DNA of 64,000 nt from Litoditis marina (lineage: Eukaryota > Nematoda > Chromadorea > Rhabditida > Rhabditidae), in NCBI GenBank assembly GCA_964036275.1, contig OZ038437.1, forward strand, positions 3,910,501-3,974,500, read 5' to 3'. Under the pieces are notes generated by a model, which saw only the letters and a list, made by a program, of their open reading frames with translations, did not search any database and was not told where the DNA came from. Both the position numbers and the translations under genes were made by a program. Of this stretch, positions 1-9,999 are shown one piece after another (the stretch's first letter is position 1; each line of letters opens with the position of its first letter).

Positions 1-53
1 TTGCCTTAAACCTTCAAGTGATAATTGTTGCTTACAATTTTTCATGTTTCCAG

Positions 54-80
54 GGTGCCGCGCTAAATGCAGCAGGATAA
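54..80 (+). CDS. Possible last coding exon of a short secreted-peptide gene (partial, 5' part outside window)
   Basis: A strong acceptor (TTTCCAG) ends at 53 and is followed by an open stretch reading GAALNAAG and a TAA at 78-80. An AATAAA signal lies about 55 bases downstream, at 135-140. The arrangement (tiny last exon after a TTTCCAG acceptor) matches the last exons of the family A genes further on, and the small Gly/Ala-rich tail would suit an antimicrobial-type peptide. The upstream exon is not in the window, so neither reading frame nor product can be proven. Confidence 0.35.
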   Translation, partial: GAALNAAG

Positions 81-800
81 CATTCTTTCTCGTTCGGGTC
101 TAAATATTGATGTTTCGGTTCATATTACTTTGTAAATAAATATAACTTTTAAATGTAAAATGTGGAACTAAATATTATGTTTGTGTATTCTCAGAGCCAG
201 AAGCAATCAACAACAAGAAATCGTCTTCCTTGTGACGTGAATGTTTACTTGCGCTTAAAAAGGCATGCTAAAACGTGAGAACGCGCCCCAAAACATGTTT
301 GTTCAAAATCTTAAAAGTTCCGCCACGAAAACAACTAACAACGGTATATAAAAAGACAACGGACCGTTACACGGAACGTGAATCTGTACGTAACACTAAC
401 ATGAAGCGTGAGATCACAAATACTTGTGCATTCGTATAGGATTAAGTCTTTTCATTCTAAAACAAGCCAATACGTTGCATACTTCTCTTTTCCGCTGTTT
501 CTCATGTTTATTGCTGTTTCTCGCCCCAATTTATTACGGGTGGTTCTGACTTGTATCTAGTTCAAAAGTGTTTCGTGATTTCTACAAAACGGTGAATCTG
601 ATTGGTGGATTTTTATGAACGTATTACGTTTTATTTTGTTTTTGTATTCACCTTTTTCTCATTACAAAACTAAGAAACCAGATGCTCAAAGTACGTGAAC
701 ATAAAACGTTTCACATGTTTGTATTGTCAAACTCACAATTTGTTCGAGAACAGAAATAACTTCTACATTATGAGCCTGAACTACGGGTAACTTTTTGAAT
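81..800. other. Intergenic stretch, no gene seen
   Basis: AT-rich sequence after the presumed poly(A) signal at 135-140. I see no convincing exon, RNA gene or repeat in it. Confidence 0.5.
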
Positions 801-1012
801 CATCTAAAATTAGACCATTTTTCGCTACTCGTGAACTGATAACATCTTGATAAAGATAAGACTTGGAAAAAAACTCTGATGACACTTCCGACTTGTTCAG
901 AATGTGGGTGTTTCTGTCTGAAGTTTGAGTATATAAACATGTTAGTGTTGTAGTGTTTCAACACTTCTATATAATTGCTCATTTACCACAGAACACAAAG
1001 CGCAGTCAGGTG
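800..1012 (+). promoter_or_regulatory. Putative promoter and 5' leader of the first family A gene (GATA sites plus TATA)
   Basis: The block holds CTGATAA (837-843) and GATAAAGATAAG (850-861), then GTGGGTGTTTCTGTCTGAAG (904-923) and a TATATAAAC box near 931. Nearly the same block recurs at about 4800-5030 before the second gene, and weaker copies occur at 3260-3370 and 6470-6530. TGATAA is the core bound by nematode GATA factors such as ELT-2 (intestine). The TATA box lies about 640 bp before the ATG, and a strong acceptor (CTTGCAG) sits directly before that ATG, so a non-coding first exon and a 5' intron are inferred. A trans-splice at that acceptor is the alternative. Confidence 0.5.
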
Positions 1013-1089
1013 GCGGTTAAGTCTGTGGTCATACTTCGAGCCCCAGATCGAGAGGCTCAATAGATGTGCTTTCGAAATTAATTTATATA

Positions 1090-1270
1090 ATTCCGGTCAT
1101 TCCTACTGAGACTTGGCAGCGTGCCAATGAATAAAAAAATGAGAAGTTTTGTTAGCAGTGTTCCAGTTTCCAAAGAACACGTAACTAAAAAATGTCTTGT
1201 AAATTTTCTCTAAGAAATAAGCATCCGAAAATCTTGGCACGATGCCAATTGGTCTCAGTGGGAATGAAAC
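1090..1270. repeat. Palindromic MITE-like element
   Basis: The ends are inverted copies: ACTGAGACTTGGCAGCGTGC near 1107 and GGCACGATGCCAATTGGTCT near 1237. The same ends flank a longer segment at about 37158-37545. It lies inside the presumed 5' intron of the first family A gene. Confidence 0.55.
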
Positions 1271-1581
1271 GAACTATACATAATCATTGGCTTCTCCGGG
1301 CCGCTGCTTTCCAATCTAGGCGCTCGAGGTATAGTCAACACTATTCCCACTGATACTCCTGAAGTACACACATTCAATGTTAGCAATAACTCTTTTCCTA
1401 ATGCGAAATTAATCTCTGTTGGAAACATTTTGGTACACTCTTTGCAATATGGTAACAGAATCATTTTTCAGAAGCGTTAACCTCCCCGACCACATTCAAG
1501 TAATTTTAACGAATTGAACGTTTTGTATTTCTACGTAGGAGTCTCAATAGGTATGAAAAAAGTCTTAATTCTCTTGCAGAA

Positions 1582-2056
1582 ATGTTTCTCTCTCGACACA
1601 CTCTTCTCGCAATTTTACTAGTAAGTTGCCTCGTCTGCACCATCTGCGCATCGCCGCTGGAACCTTCAGATGACAAATTTCACGTTCGCGCGAAAAGAAG
1701 AAACTTTTTCAAGAAATTGGGAAGAAGTTTCGAGAAACGATTCAAGGAAAAGTGGCGCCAGGACTGGAAGGTTGGCGATATTATTGGTTTTTTGTAGGCA
1801 TAAACTGTCTGTGTCTATGTGACCTACACGTACTCTCATGTAACACTGAAACTAACTCGGTAGTCCTAGAACCAGTGTCTTAATGTCTCTTTTCGAGTCC
1901 CAACTAGTAGATAATTCGTGAAAATGCGAGAGAAAATGGGTTTGAGCTTTTACTGTAGGTGTATTTCTATATCGAATATTGGAACACATAAAAGTGATGG
2001 AGACTATACAACATACAACAAATCATTTCCAGGTAGGACCAGTGGAAGTTGGATAA
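1582..2056 (+). CDS. Family A gene 1: secreted cecropin-like cationic peptide precursor (70 aa, 2 exons)
   Basis: Exon 1 is 1582-1770 and exon 2 is 2033-2056 (acceptor ATTTCCAG). Residues 1-24 are a clean signal peptide (hydrophobic core LLAILLVSCLVCTICA). A short acidic pro-segment follows, then a dibasic RAKR site at 37-40, which suits a furin-like protease. The mature peptide starts RNFFKKLGRSFEKRF, continues through KWRQDWK, and exon 2 adds VGPVEVG. It is rich in Lys/Arg with aromatic residues spaced as in an amphipathic helix; the basic Trp-containing helix, a GP hinge and a C-terminal Gly (amidation donor) recall cecropins, though I cannot show homology. Expected role: secreted membrane-active defence peptide. 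The ATG was chosen because the acceptor lies two bases before it and paralogues start alike. Without splicing the frame continues 9 codons (VGDIIGFL, then stop). Confidence 0.75.
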
Positions 2057-2299
2057 CCTGATCACCGGGAGCAATGCGAAGACTTTAAAGACAGTGTTTA
2101 ACTCTTAAATCATGGTATAAAGATGTAACTTGCCAATTTTAAATGTCAATAGTCAATACCTATGGTATCTGAGCCGAATCGAGAAGGAGCAATTGTGCTG
2201 CGCTAATCATCATAGTAACTTATCTCTGCTCTTTTTATATATTTATTCAACTGTAATCAGTCAGTCTCCATGTTCTGTCTATGAACCCCGGCTTGTTGT

Positions 2300-2950
2300 A
2301 GTATATTGTTGGTTTTGTTTGCTGAACCGAACTCGAGGTGGTATTGATGGTTTATCCGAGTGGCGACGTATCAGATATAGTCTTTTCCGTTCCTACTGAC
2401 AGTAGTTGTTTGAAACTTCCAAACCGTTTTGCTCACTTACTTTTGATGGGAGAAGTTGAGGACTTTTGTACCTCATTCTCCTTCTCAGGTGAATTAAATA
2501 TACGAGAGCATTTTCCATGAACTTCATTTTCAGCTTCACAACAGCCTTGGGAACGTTTGTAAGGGTACTATAGGAGTCTCAGTAGGAATGGCGTGAACTA
2601 GGGTTGTTAATCGAGTTCAAAATTTCGAGTTTTCGAGTTTTCGAGTTTCGGGAAATTTCGAGTTTGGCGAAAAATCGAGTTTTCGAGTTTTCGAGTTTTC
2701 GTGTTTTGGAAAATTTCGAGTTTTCGAGTTTTGAGAATTTTCGAGTTTTCGGGTTTCGAGTTCGACTCGACTCGAAAAATATCGAATTTTCTTACCAGTA
2801 AGTCAACAACTCGGTCATCTCCTCATTTTTCTCTGCACACTCTGTGTGGAAAAAGGCTCTGAATAGGACAAATCCGCCGAAACGTCGCCACTCAAGACTC
2901 AAACAAACCATCAATACCACCTCGAGTTCGGTTCAGAAACCAACAATGTA
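2300..2950. repeat. Interrupted inverted repeat with a second element inside
   Basis: The arm at about 2300-2370 contains GAGGTGGTATTGATGGTTTA, and its inverted counterpart lies at about 2880-2950 (ACCATCAATACCACCTCGAG). Between them sits a half copy of the TATAGTC...CCTACTGA element (2379-2595) and a TTTCGAG minisatellite. This looks like a fold-back element that later received another insertion. Confidence 0.5.
2601..2785. repeat. TTTCGAG minisatellite
   Basis: Degenerate tandem units of TTTCGAG fill this stretch. The inverse pattern (ACTCGAAA units) recurs at 19077-19156, beside an exon of snx-1, with the same flank (ATCGAGTTC...), so it is a dispersed repeat and not a local slippage product. 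Confidence 0.75.
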
Positions 2951-3259
2951 TTCCATCGATTCACAGTTTTACAACTGGGTTAATTGCAGTGAATGATAGC
3001 ATAGGAACAAAATCAGTAGCTCAAAAAACGATTTGAGAGAGAAACGGTTGTGGGTGTTTAACACAACTCAGAAAGCTTAGCGATCCCGCACAATATGTAT
3101 GTGTCAATCAATTAACGAATATTAGTGTTATAATTATATTAAACGAAAATGTTTCTTGTCATAAAGACTTTTGAATGGTATGACAAACAAATTGTTTTGA
3201 GCGTGACAATTATGTCAACATCAACAAGAACAGAGAAGTTCATCGAGACATCCGAAATT

Positions 3260-3372
3260 GTGAAAAACTGAAAAAAAAAACTCAAATAACACTTCCGGTA
3301 TATTGGTCACGTGGGTGTTTTGGTCTATTATTTGAATATTCAAATGTGTACCTTCACACAGCAAAATGTGAG
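3260..3372 (+). promoter_or_regulatory. Decayed copy of the family A promoter block
   Basis: AACACTTCCGGTATATTGGT followed by CACGTGGGTGTTTTGGTCTA corresponds to the conserved block before genes 1 and 2, but the TATA box is replaced by GAATATTCAAATG. It lies upstream of the orphan exon at 4156 and probably belonged to a gene that has since been lost. Confidence 0.4.
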
Positions 3373-3629
3373 ATACGTGAGACATCTGTCTTCCGAACCT
3401 TACGGACCAGTACGCAGCTCGTTGAATCCTCTTTTCTCGACCAGGTCGTGTGAAAAAGATGTGTCAATGTGTTTGTGTTCTTGAATTTCTAAGTGTCTGT
3501 TTTTCGGTACCACTTGAGATGTCTTTCAAATCATGTTTCCCGGTGCGACTGTTTTGAGTTTGTGGTAATTTGTTGATTGATGCCTTGTACAGGCCCTGAA
3601 GACGGTGAATCCACCGAAACGTCACCACA

Positions 3630-3872
3630 TCTAATTAGTATGTTTCACGCAACAATAGCCCTCTATAGTAAGATTCTGAATCTTGCAAGTACATTATTCA
3701 TAACTTGTAGGTATTATAAATAGTTTGAACTTTGTGATTTTGTTTATTACATTGGTTACTACAAGCATAGAGAACAGTGAAGCTAAAAGTCAGTTTAGGG
3801 GTTCGATAAATTTCCTCGAATATTCGAAAGATTACTGTAGAAAGTCACCGATTGATGAAATGTAGTAAAAAA
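3630..3872. repeat. M4 palindromic MITE (terminal TGTTTCAC...)
   Basis: The element begins near GTATGTTTCACGCAACAATA and ends with the near-inverse CACCGATTGATGAAATGTAG. Related copies are at 14257-14496, 37540-37766 and 57909-58141. Internally conserved motifs are CTCTAYAGTAAGATT and ATTACTGTAGAAAGTCACCG. Confidence 0.7.
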
Positions 3873-4020
3873 CATCTCATTCGATGTGAAAAATGAGGTT
3901 ACTAGTTAATTCCCAGCTTCGATTGTTATGTCAAACTTATTCAACAACTACGAATTTGTTCAAGAAATACGTTCGGCCTCCAATATTTTCAATTTCGCTT
4001 GCTTTGATAGACTTCATTGG

Positions 4021-4262
4021 CAGAATAAACTGTCAGAAATTTCGATGGACTACGCGAGAGCAGAGCTAGTCATGGTAGCCAGTGGAGAAACTCGTTTCTG
4101 TGAAGCATAAAGATGATGAAGACTATACAATATACTGAAGAAACGTTTTTTGCAGGCTGGACCCGTGCAAGTTGGATAAGCCGGAACGAAGGCACTACAA
4201 CTTCAAGATGAATGTTTGATTTGTGCGATAAAGATTGAAACTCAATTTCAATATAATATACG
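4021..4262 (+). pseudogene. Orphan 3' half of a family A peptide gene (intron end plus exon 2)
   Basis: 4156-4179 encodes AGPVQVG and a TAA after a perfect TTTTTTGCAG acceptor, the same tail as gene 3 (8149-8172). The preceding sequence (AAACTGTCAGAAATTTCGAT near 4026) matches the intron of gene 3 near 8042, and the 3' flank also aligns. I find no signal-peptide exon before it, only a decayed promoter block. The duplicate has therefore lost exon 1, through deletion or partial duplication. Confidence 0.75.
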
Positions 4263-4799
4263 AAAGGAATGATAGAAAAACAGAGAAGTTTGAAACCAGC
4301 TTACGTGAAAAAGATAGTGGTTTATTTGGAACCCGTATACATTTCAGTGAAAACTATCTAAAAAGGAACGATTGGAAGTAAATCAATGGCTCTCCTCATC
4401 AAACAATTAACTTGCTTGAAACTACTGGAAATACATACAAAATTAATATTTTCTTTCAAAAAATGTATTCAAACTTTAAAAAAGTTCACTAGGGAACCCA
4501 CAGCGTTCTCAACCTGAGCCGTTGCCTCAATGAAATCTGACAAAAAACACTTGTCATCGATACACCTCAAAAAAATGATAAGTACAAAACCTATTTAATG
4601 TAGAAACCGAATTACTAGTAACATCGCTGCTTCTCTTGATTGTGTTGTCAAATACATTCTCACGTGACCGAGAAAACACATCAAAAACAACTGACGCCAA
4701 TAATCGAGAATCCAAAAATACAAATACGCTTGCTGATGTAGGTTTACGGCTCACGGGACCACAACAATACTCCTATTTTCTCAGCCAACACTACGAGTC

Positions 4800-5032
4800 A
4801 TTTTTTGAATCATCCAAAAATATATCATTTTTTATGAACTGGTACCTCGTGAACTGATAAGATCAAGAAAAGAGAGATAGGATTCCGAAAAAAACTCTGA
4901 TAACACTTCCGGCTTATTCACGATGTGGGTGTTCCTGTCTGAAGTTTGAGTATATAAACATGTGAGGGTTTTAGTGTTTCTATACTTCTAATTGCTTATT
5001 GCTTATTCCCCATAGATCTCAAAGCGCACCAA
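4800..5032 (+). promoter_or_regulatory. Putative promoter and leader of the second family A gene
   Basis: It contains ACTGATAAGA (near 4854) and further GATA cores, then GTGGGTGTTCCTGTCTGAAG and TATATAAACATG near 4951. It is a near copy of the block at 800-1012. The coding exon starts about 500 bp downstream, directly after a CTTACAG acceptor, again implying a 5' intron or trans-splicing. Confidence 0.5.
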
Positions 5033-5452
5033 AATTGAATGCGAAAATGTTTAACTATCCCCCATAAGACTTAGATAGTTTTAGCAGTCCAAAAGTTTTG
5101 TCATTATACTGTAGGCATCTCAATAGGAATGAAATCGATTATAGCTGCTGGCTACCGGCGGTTTGTCGGTGGAAGCCTGCAGAGCGCCCGCAGCCTGCGT
5201 GTTTTCATAATCGCGACTGTTTCCTCTATCATAGCGTTATCAAGTAACAAAATAACGTCTTAGCTTCTAAATGCTTCGCGTATAATTCGCATGAAAAAAG
5301 AGCGATACACTGCGGAATAGTAAAATCTGCAGACATAACTTAATACACGTCTATTGGCACAGTTTATTGTAGGCTGAACACTGTGTTGTAAATAACCGCC
5401 GCATTACGTAACTTTAGCACAAAAAAATGCAAGTTCTAATTTCCTTACAGAA

Positions 5453-5979
5453 ATGATTTTCTCTCGACACGCGGTGCTCGCAGTTCTACTAGTATGTTGC
5501 CTGGTCTGCACCATTTGCGCGTCGCCAGTGGAGCCTTCTGACGGGGAACTTCACGTTCGCGGAAAAAGAAGAAGCTTCTTCAAGAAGACGGGAAGAAGTT
5601 TCAAGAAACGATTCAAGAAGGTTGGAAGAAGTTTCGAGAAACGATTCAAGGAGAAGTGGCGCCAGAACTGGAAGGTTGGTTGGAAGGAATGAAAAGGAAC
5701 TCGAACTGGCTGCGTCTTTGTGATTTACACGGTGTCTCACTTGAAAGAAAAATCCGACAGTACTAGAACTTGTTAGTGGTATTCGTATGCGAGGTAAAAC
5801 AAGATAGAAGTACACGGTCTCACTACGACATGTAAACTAAAATATTTCTGTGAAAAAGATGAAGTAGAGCTTCGATTTCAGGTGTATTTCTGTCTCATTG
5901 ATCAGTCCACATTGAAGTAACGAAAATTATACGAAATGTTAACAGTTCGTTCCAGGTTGGACCAGTGGAGGTTGGATAA
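5453..5979 (+). CDS. Family A gene 2: cecropin-like peptide precursor with an internally doubled helix (81 aa)
   Basis: Exon 1 is 5453-5674 and exon 2 is 5956-5979 (TTCCAG acceptor; tail VGPVEVG). The signal peptide (VLAVLLVCCLVCTICA), the pro-segment and a GKRR processing site match gene 1. The mature part holds two consecutive copies of the unit GRSFxKRFK, created by an in-frame 36-base duplication near 5591-5650, so its helix would be about 12 residues longer than in genes 1 and 3. The last segment KWRQNWK is intact. Role as for gene 1: inferred secreted cationic effector. Reading through the intron would give VGWKE and a stop. It lies 3.4 kb after gene 1 in the same orientation; a decayed copy stands between them. 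Confidence 0.75.
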
Positions 5980-6294
5980 CTTGGAAATCGGAAGTAATGC
6001 AAATGGTCGAACACAGATATTATTTAAATCATGCGATAAAAATTAAAGTTTAAAGTTTAAAAAGTGAATGATACCTATGAAATTAGAAATCTATGAGCCG
6101 AATCGAGAAGGGTGAAAGAGTCTGGCGCTCATCAGCAATCCACGTACCCCTGCTATATTTCCTAGCTACTCATGGGGGCTAATGGTACATACCGAGAACT
6201 GAACCTATGCCCCCCCTCTCCCCCACTCAACCAAACCCTGATGTAAATGAGTATTGTACTTCGGGCTCTTCTCAACCTATTTTCGAGGTAAGGC

Positions 6295-6436
6295 GACCAA
6301 TTGTACATTACTACCACCAACTGTTTCAAAAGTGGAAGTTGTGAGGATATATATGGATGGAAAAAAGTTGAAGTTGCTACCACCAACTGTTTCAAAAGTG
6401 GAAGTTGTGTATAGATATGGATGGAAAAAAGTTGAA
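6295..6436. repeat. Direct tandem duplication of about 66 bp
   Basis: CTACCACCAACTGTTTCAAA occurs at about 6311 and again at about 6377, each followed by AGTGGAAGTTGTG and ATGGATGGAAAAAAGTTGAA. No gene lies here. Confidence 0.8.
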
Positions 6437-6799
6437 AAACGAGACTCAAGAAAACTGAAAACAATACGGTTTATATGTCACGTGGGTGTTTCTGATTAAC
6501 TTTTGAGTAACTAGATAAGTATTTAAGATTTCTGTCCTATAGTCGGCATCATTCCTACTGAGACCCCTGTGGTTCACTTTTGCGTTTTTCCATAGCTGTT
6601 TTCTATTGCAAACTTCAATTTTGTGAAAAATTATTTCGAGCCTTCTCTGAAACAGCAAAAACATTTCTGTAGTTGTTACGCTCATCGGACTATTTTCATC
6701 ATTTCACCGTTTTTATTCTTCGAACGAAATTGATAGGCGTTCACGGCGTGTGCTCTCCGTTACGACTTGTTCTCCTTCAACTTAGATGTAGATTTGGAA

Positions 6800-7060
6800 C
6801 TATGTTCAGTGGCCGTATTTTGTAAGTTCAAGTAGCCATGTAAGTGACATGAGCAAATTTTCAATCGCTAAGATCTGCCTCAGCTTCTGAGAAGTCCTTA
6901 TGTATTCGGTTTGTTCTCGAAGGTACCATTTAGTTCTTCAAAAATGTGCAAAGGAATGTTGAACCAAGAGTAGCAGCCGTTGATAGTTTTCAATCCGAAA
7001 TTCGCTGATGCAACTTACATGGCTACTTGGTCTTACAATATACGGCCACAGAGCACGAGT
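6800..7060. repeat. Fold-back element
   Basis: AGTGGCCGTATTTTGTAAGT near 6809 is matched in inverse by ACTTGGTCTTACAATATACG near 7023, with CATGTAAG / CTTACATG just inside. The interior shows no coding potential. Confidence 0.55.
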
Positions 7061-7551
7061 ATATCTATCGGCCTGTTACTAGTTCTGCTTTGAAGCCTGC
7101 AAATGTATGTTGTCGATTTGGAGTTTTGCTAGATAAATTGCTAACACGTTTCTTGTGATTATTCCCGATTCCGAATATATTTGATTGATGTTCAGCAATA
7201 TCCATATTTTTGTATGGGAACAAACGAATGGGCCGTATAAAAGGGCAAAGACTGTTTTTCAGTTTGTCACGTTTTCGCTCCACAGTTAGATTATGAAATT
7301 TTCTGTTCTTTTCCAGCACAGGTCAACAATTCTCGCATTTTGATTTTAATACAGTACCACGAAGAGTGCATGAAAATGTTCTGGAGAATGACGAAGTTTG
7401 CCCAGGAAACTCCCAAATAAATTATCTTTTCTCAGGTCTTTCTAAATCAGCTTTAATTCAGTCATATGGCATGAAGCGATCGTCAATTTTCCCAGAAATA
7501 TAATCGCCAATTCAGTTTTCACAGAGAAGATAATCACAAATTTATACAGAA

Positions 7552-8172
7552 ATGCTTTTTTCACGTCACGCTGTCCTTGCGATTCTACTGGTAAGTTGTC
7601 TAATATGCACCATGGGCGCATCACCAATCGAAAATGCCGAGGAAATTCAGTTTCGTGAAAAAAGAAGAAGCTTCTTCAAGAAACTTGGCAGAAGTTTTGA
7701 GAAACGATTCAAGGAGAAGTGGCGCCAGAACTGGAAGGTTGGTTGAAAGTATTGATTTAATTAGTAACTACCTGCGTCAATGTGCTCTCTACACACTCTC
7801 GAACCTGATACTGCCTTAACGTACACGTGTCATCCCGTAATCCCTTACACGTCGTGGAATTTCCAAATAGTTTTTATGTACATTTTAAAGCTTTTGCCAG
7901 TTTGTGGTAATACAGGTTATCACATTGAAATTACATGCACGAATACAGCTTTAGTTTGAATCCTCAACATCATACTTGGCGTCCAACGTTTTTCATTGTT
8001 TGCTTGCAATCACATCAACTTAGATAAACTTTTTCGGCAGAAAAACTGTCAGAAATTTCGATAAACTACGCGAGAGCAGAGATACTCATTGTAGCCTTTG
8101 GGGATACTCGCAGTCTCAATAAAACATACGAAAGAGACGTTTTTGCAGGCTGGACCCGTGCAAGTTGGATAA
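7552..8172 (+). CDS. Family A gene 3: cecropin-like peptide precursor (69 aa)
   Basis: Exon 1 is 7552-7737; exon 2 is 8149-8172 after TTTTTGCAG and encodes AGPVQVG, then TAA. Residues 1-23 form the signal peptide (VLAILLVSCLICTMG core), followed by an acidic pro-segment and an EKRR site at about 36-39. The mature peptide starts RSFFKKLGRSFEKRFK, continues EKWRQNWK and then the AGP tail. KAGP followed by small and valine residues is the closest of the three to the insect cecropin C-terminal half, but that is resemblance and not proof. An AATAAA lies near 8230. Unspliced, the frame stops at once (WKVG, stop), so both spliced and unspliced messages would give an intact helix. The promoter block at 6470-6530 is weak and has no clear TATA. 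Confidence 0.75.
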
Positions 8173-9560
8173 CCTATGACCAGGAAGGAATGCAAAGGCT
8201 TGGAGACAACTGTTTAAATGCAATAAAAAATAAATTTCAATTTCATTAGAAAAAATATGAAATCAATGTTAAAGAATGGAGCTGAGAAGTGGTTTCGAGT
8301 AGAACTCGCTACGAACCTCGAGTAGAAACAACAATTATTTCATAACTGCCTGCACATACACAAAAAACAAATTCGAAAAGGAGCTTGCTTGAAAACAATT
8401 AGAAAACTCGAAAAATGTAAATAAGAACAAACATTCCATAATGAAAAATGGAACTACTAGCAAATTCACAGCCTTCTCAAACTGGATCGTTCGTTTTTAA
8501 AAGATGAAATAGCGGAATATAAAAATCACAATGAAACTCCTCGAAAACACTGGTAGAACTCTAAAACTGACTGTTTGTAAATAAAACACATATATATGGT
8601 TTAAACATGGAACTTCTTTTAATGTGAAAAAAAGATTACTAGTTAATTTCCACCTTGGACTGTGGTGTCAAACTGGGCCATTTCTGGTTTCAAGTAGTAT
8701 AAAACTGACAGAAAAAGATGAGGAAAGGTCAAAAACACAATAAAACAATAGTCTATTGTAGAAAACAAAGCATACATTTTAAACGCAAAAACGAGATTAC
8801 TAGTGAATTCCGAGCTTCGATTGTGGTGTCAAACTGGGCTGTTTCCGGTTTCCATTAGTCTACTATTCAACCCACCCGGGTGGTACCAAATAGCACAATG
8901 ATTGTTGTTTTTCTGACCAACTTGATGACTTGGAATAAGAAAAAAAGCGAAAAATGTTAAAACAGACTCAAAATATATATATATATATATATATATAGAT
9001 ATTGTTAGTCAATAGCACAGTCACGTGCAACATTTTAAACACAGCAGAACTCAGAAACATGCAATGACAAAGTGCACGATTCCTCCTCATACTGTTAACT
9101 TCGCGTTACTATTCAATTATCTTCTAGTATACCACTTAAATCAGGTAAAACGTGGTACTATGAGACAAACAATAAGATTCCGAGATACTGAGCGAGAAGA
9201 ATTCGAAGCTACGCTGTAAAATTCAAGTATCCGTCTCATTGTTCACTAAGGTTTCATAAACACAGGTTCATAATTTCATGTACACCTACAGTATGACCGA
9301 TTCCATTATTGAGAAATAGTTCACTATTCAACCGAATCGGGTGGTACCAAACAGCACAATGATTGTTGTTTTCTAAGAAACTTGACCGAACCGGAGAGTT
9401 AGAAACATAAAAAGAAAAAGAGTTACAAAATACACAATAAATGTTATACTTCTTCTCAGTTTGTGCGGTTTTAACCCTGAGTCATGACTCAAAAATAGAT
9501 TATAAGAGAATAGTACGAAACATTCACGTAAACCGTGAATGAAGCCACAATACTGAACTT
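8173..9560. repeat. Repeat-rich spacer between the two peptide families
   Basis: Diverged direct repeats of about 150 bp share GATTACTAGTTAATTCC and GTGGTGTCAAACTGGGC (near 8632 and 8796; older copies at 3899 and 4610). A TA microsatellite lies at 8977-8997. GGGTGGTACCAAAYAGCACA occurs at about 8878 and 9339. An M3 element (CACAGTCACGTG...AGCAGAACTCAG) lies at about 9012-9130. I see no gene. Confidence 0.6.
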
Positions 9561-9599
9561 TTTTTGTTTTCTGATCATTTTTAACAGTATAGTTGTAAT

Positions 9600-9770
9600 T
9601 ATTTGCTGTGCAAACCTATTTGTCCTCACATCATACTCCAACTTGTTTATGTACTCAAAGTCACTGATAAGGTAGTTACACAAAACGTTTTTTCTATAAA
9701 AGCATCGGCACTTGTCAATTGTCATCAGCATTTTCCCTTTTGTAATCACTACTCAACCCAAATTTCAAGC
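9600..9770 (+). promoter_or_regulatory. Promoter and non-coding first exon of family B gene 1
   Basis: CTCACATCATACTCCAACTT, then CACTGATAAGG (9662-9672) and TCTATAAAAGC (9694-9704). The same order recurs at 13340-13425 and 15770-15852. Downstream, CATCAGC...CAAATTTCAAGCG runs to a consensus donor GTAAGTT at 9771, homologous to leaders ending near 13490 and 15916. This indicates a short untranslated exon spliced to the coding exon at 10000. The GATA core and TATA box are directly visible; gut expression is inference. Confidence 0.6.
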
Positions 9771-9999
9771 GGTAAGTTATTATCTACATCACTTAAATGT
9801 GTGAAAAGTATGGTAGTTCGCTATTCACGAGAAAGCCTAACGGCTATTAGTGCCCTGTCCATTTACAATCAAGTTGATTTCTTCTCCCTGTCAATGTTTT
9901 AAAATGGGTCTTCGCTTTCACATGTTTATGACTTCTAGTGTAGATCACTTGCATGTGAACAACAATACAAATTAATCAAGCAAACCCTAGTTTCAGCAG

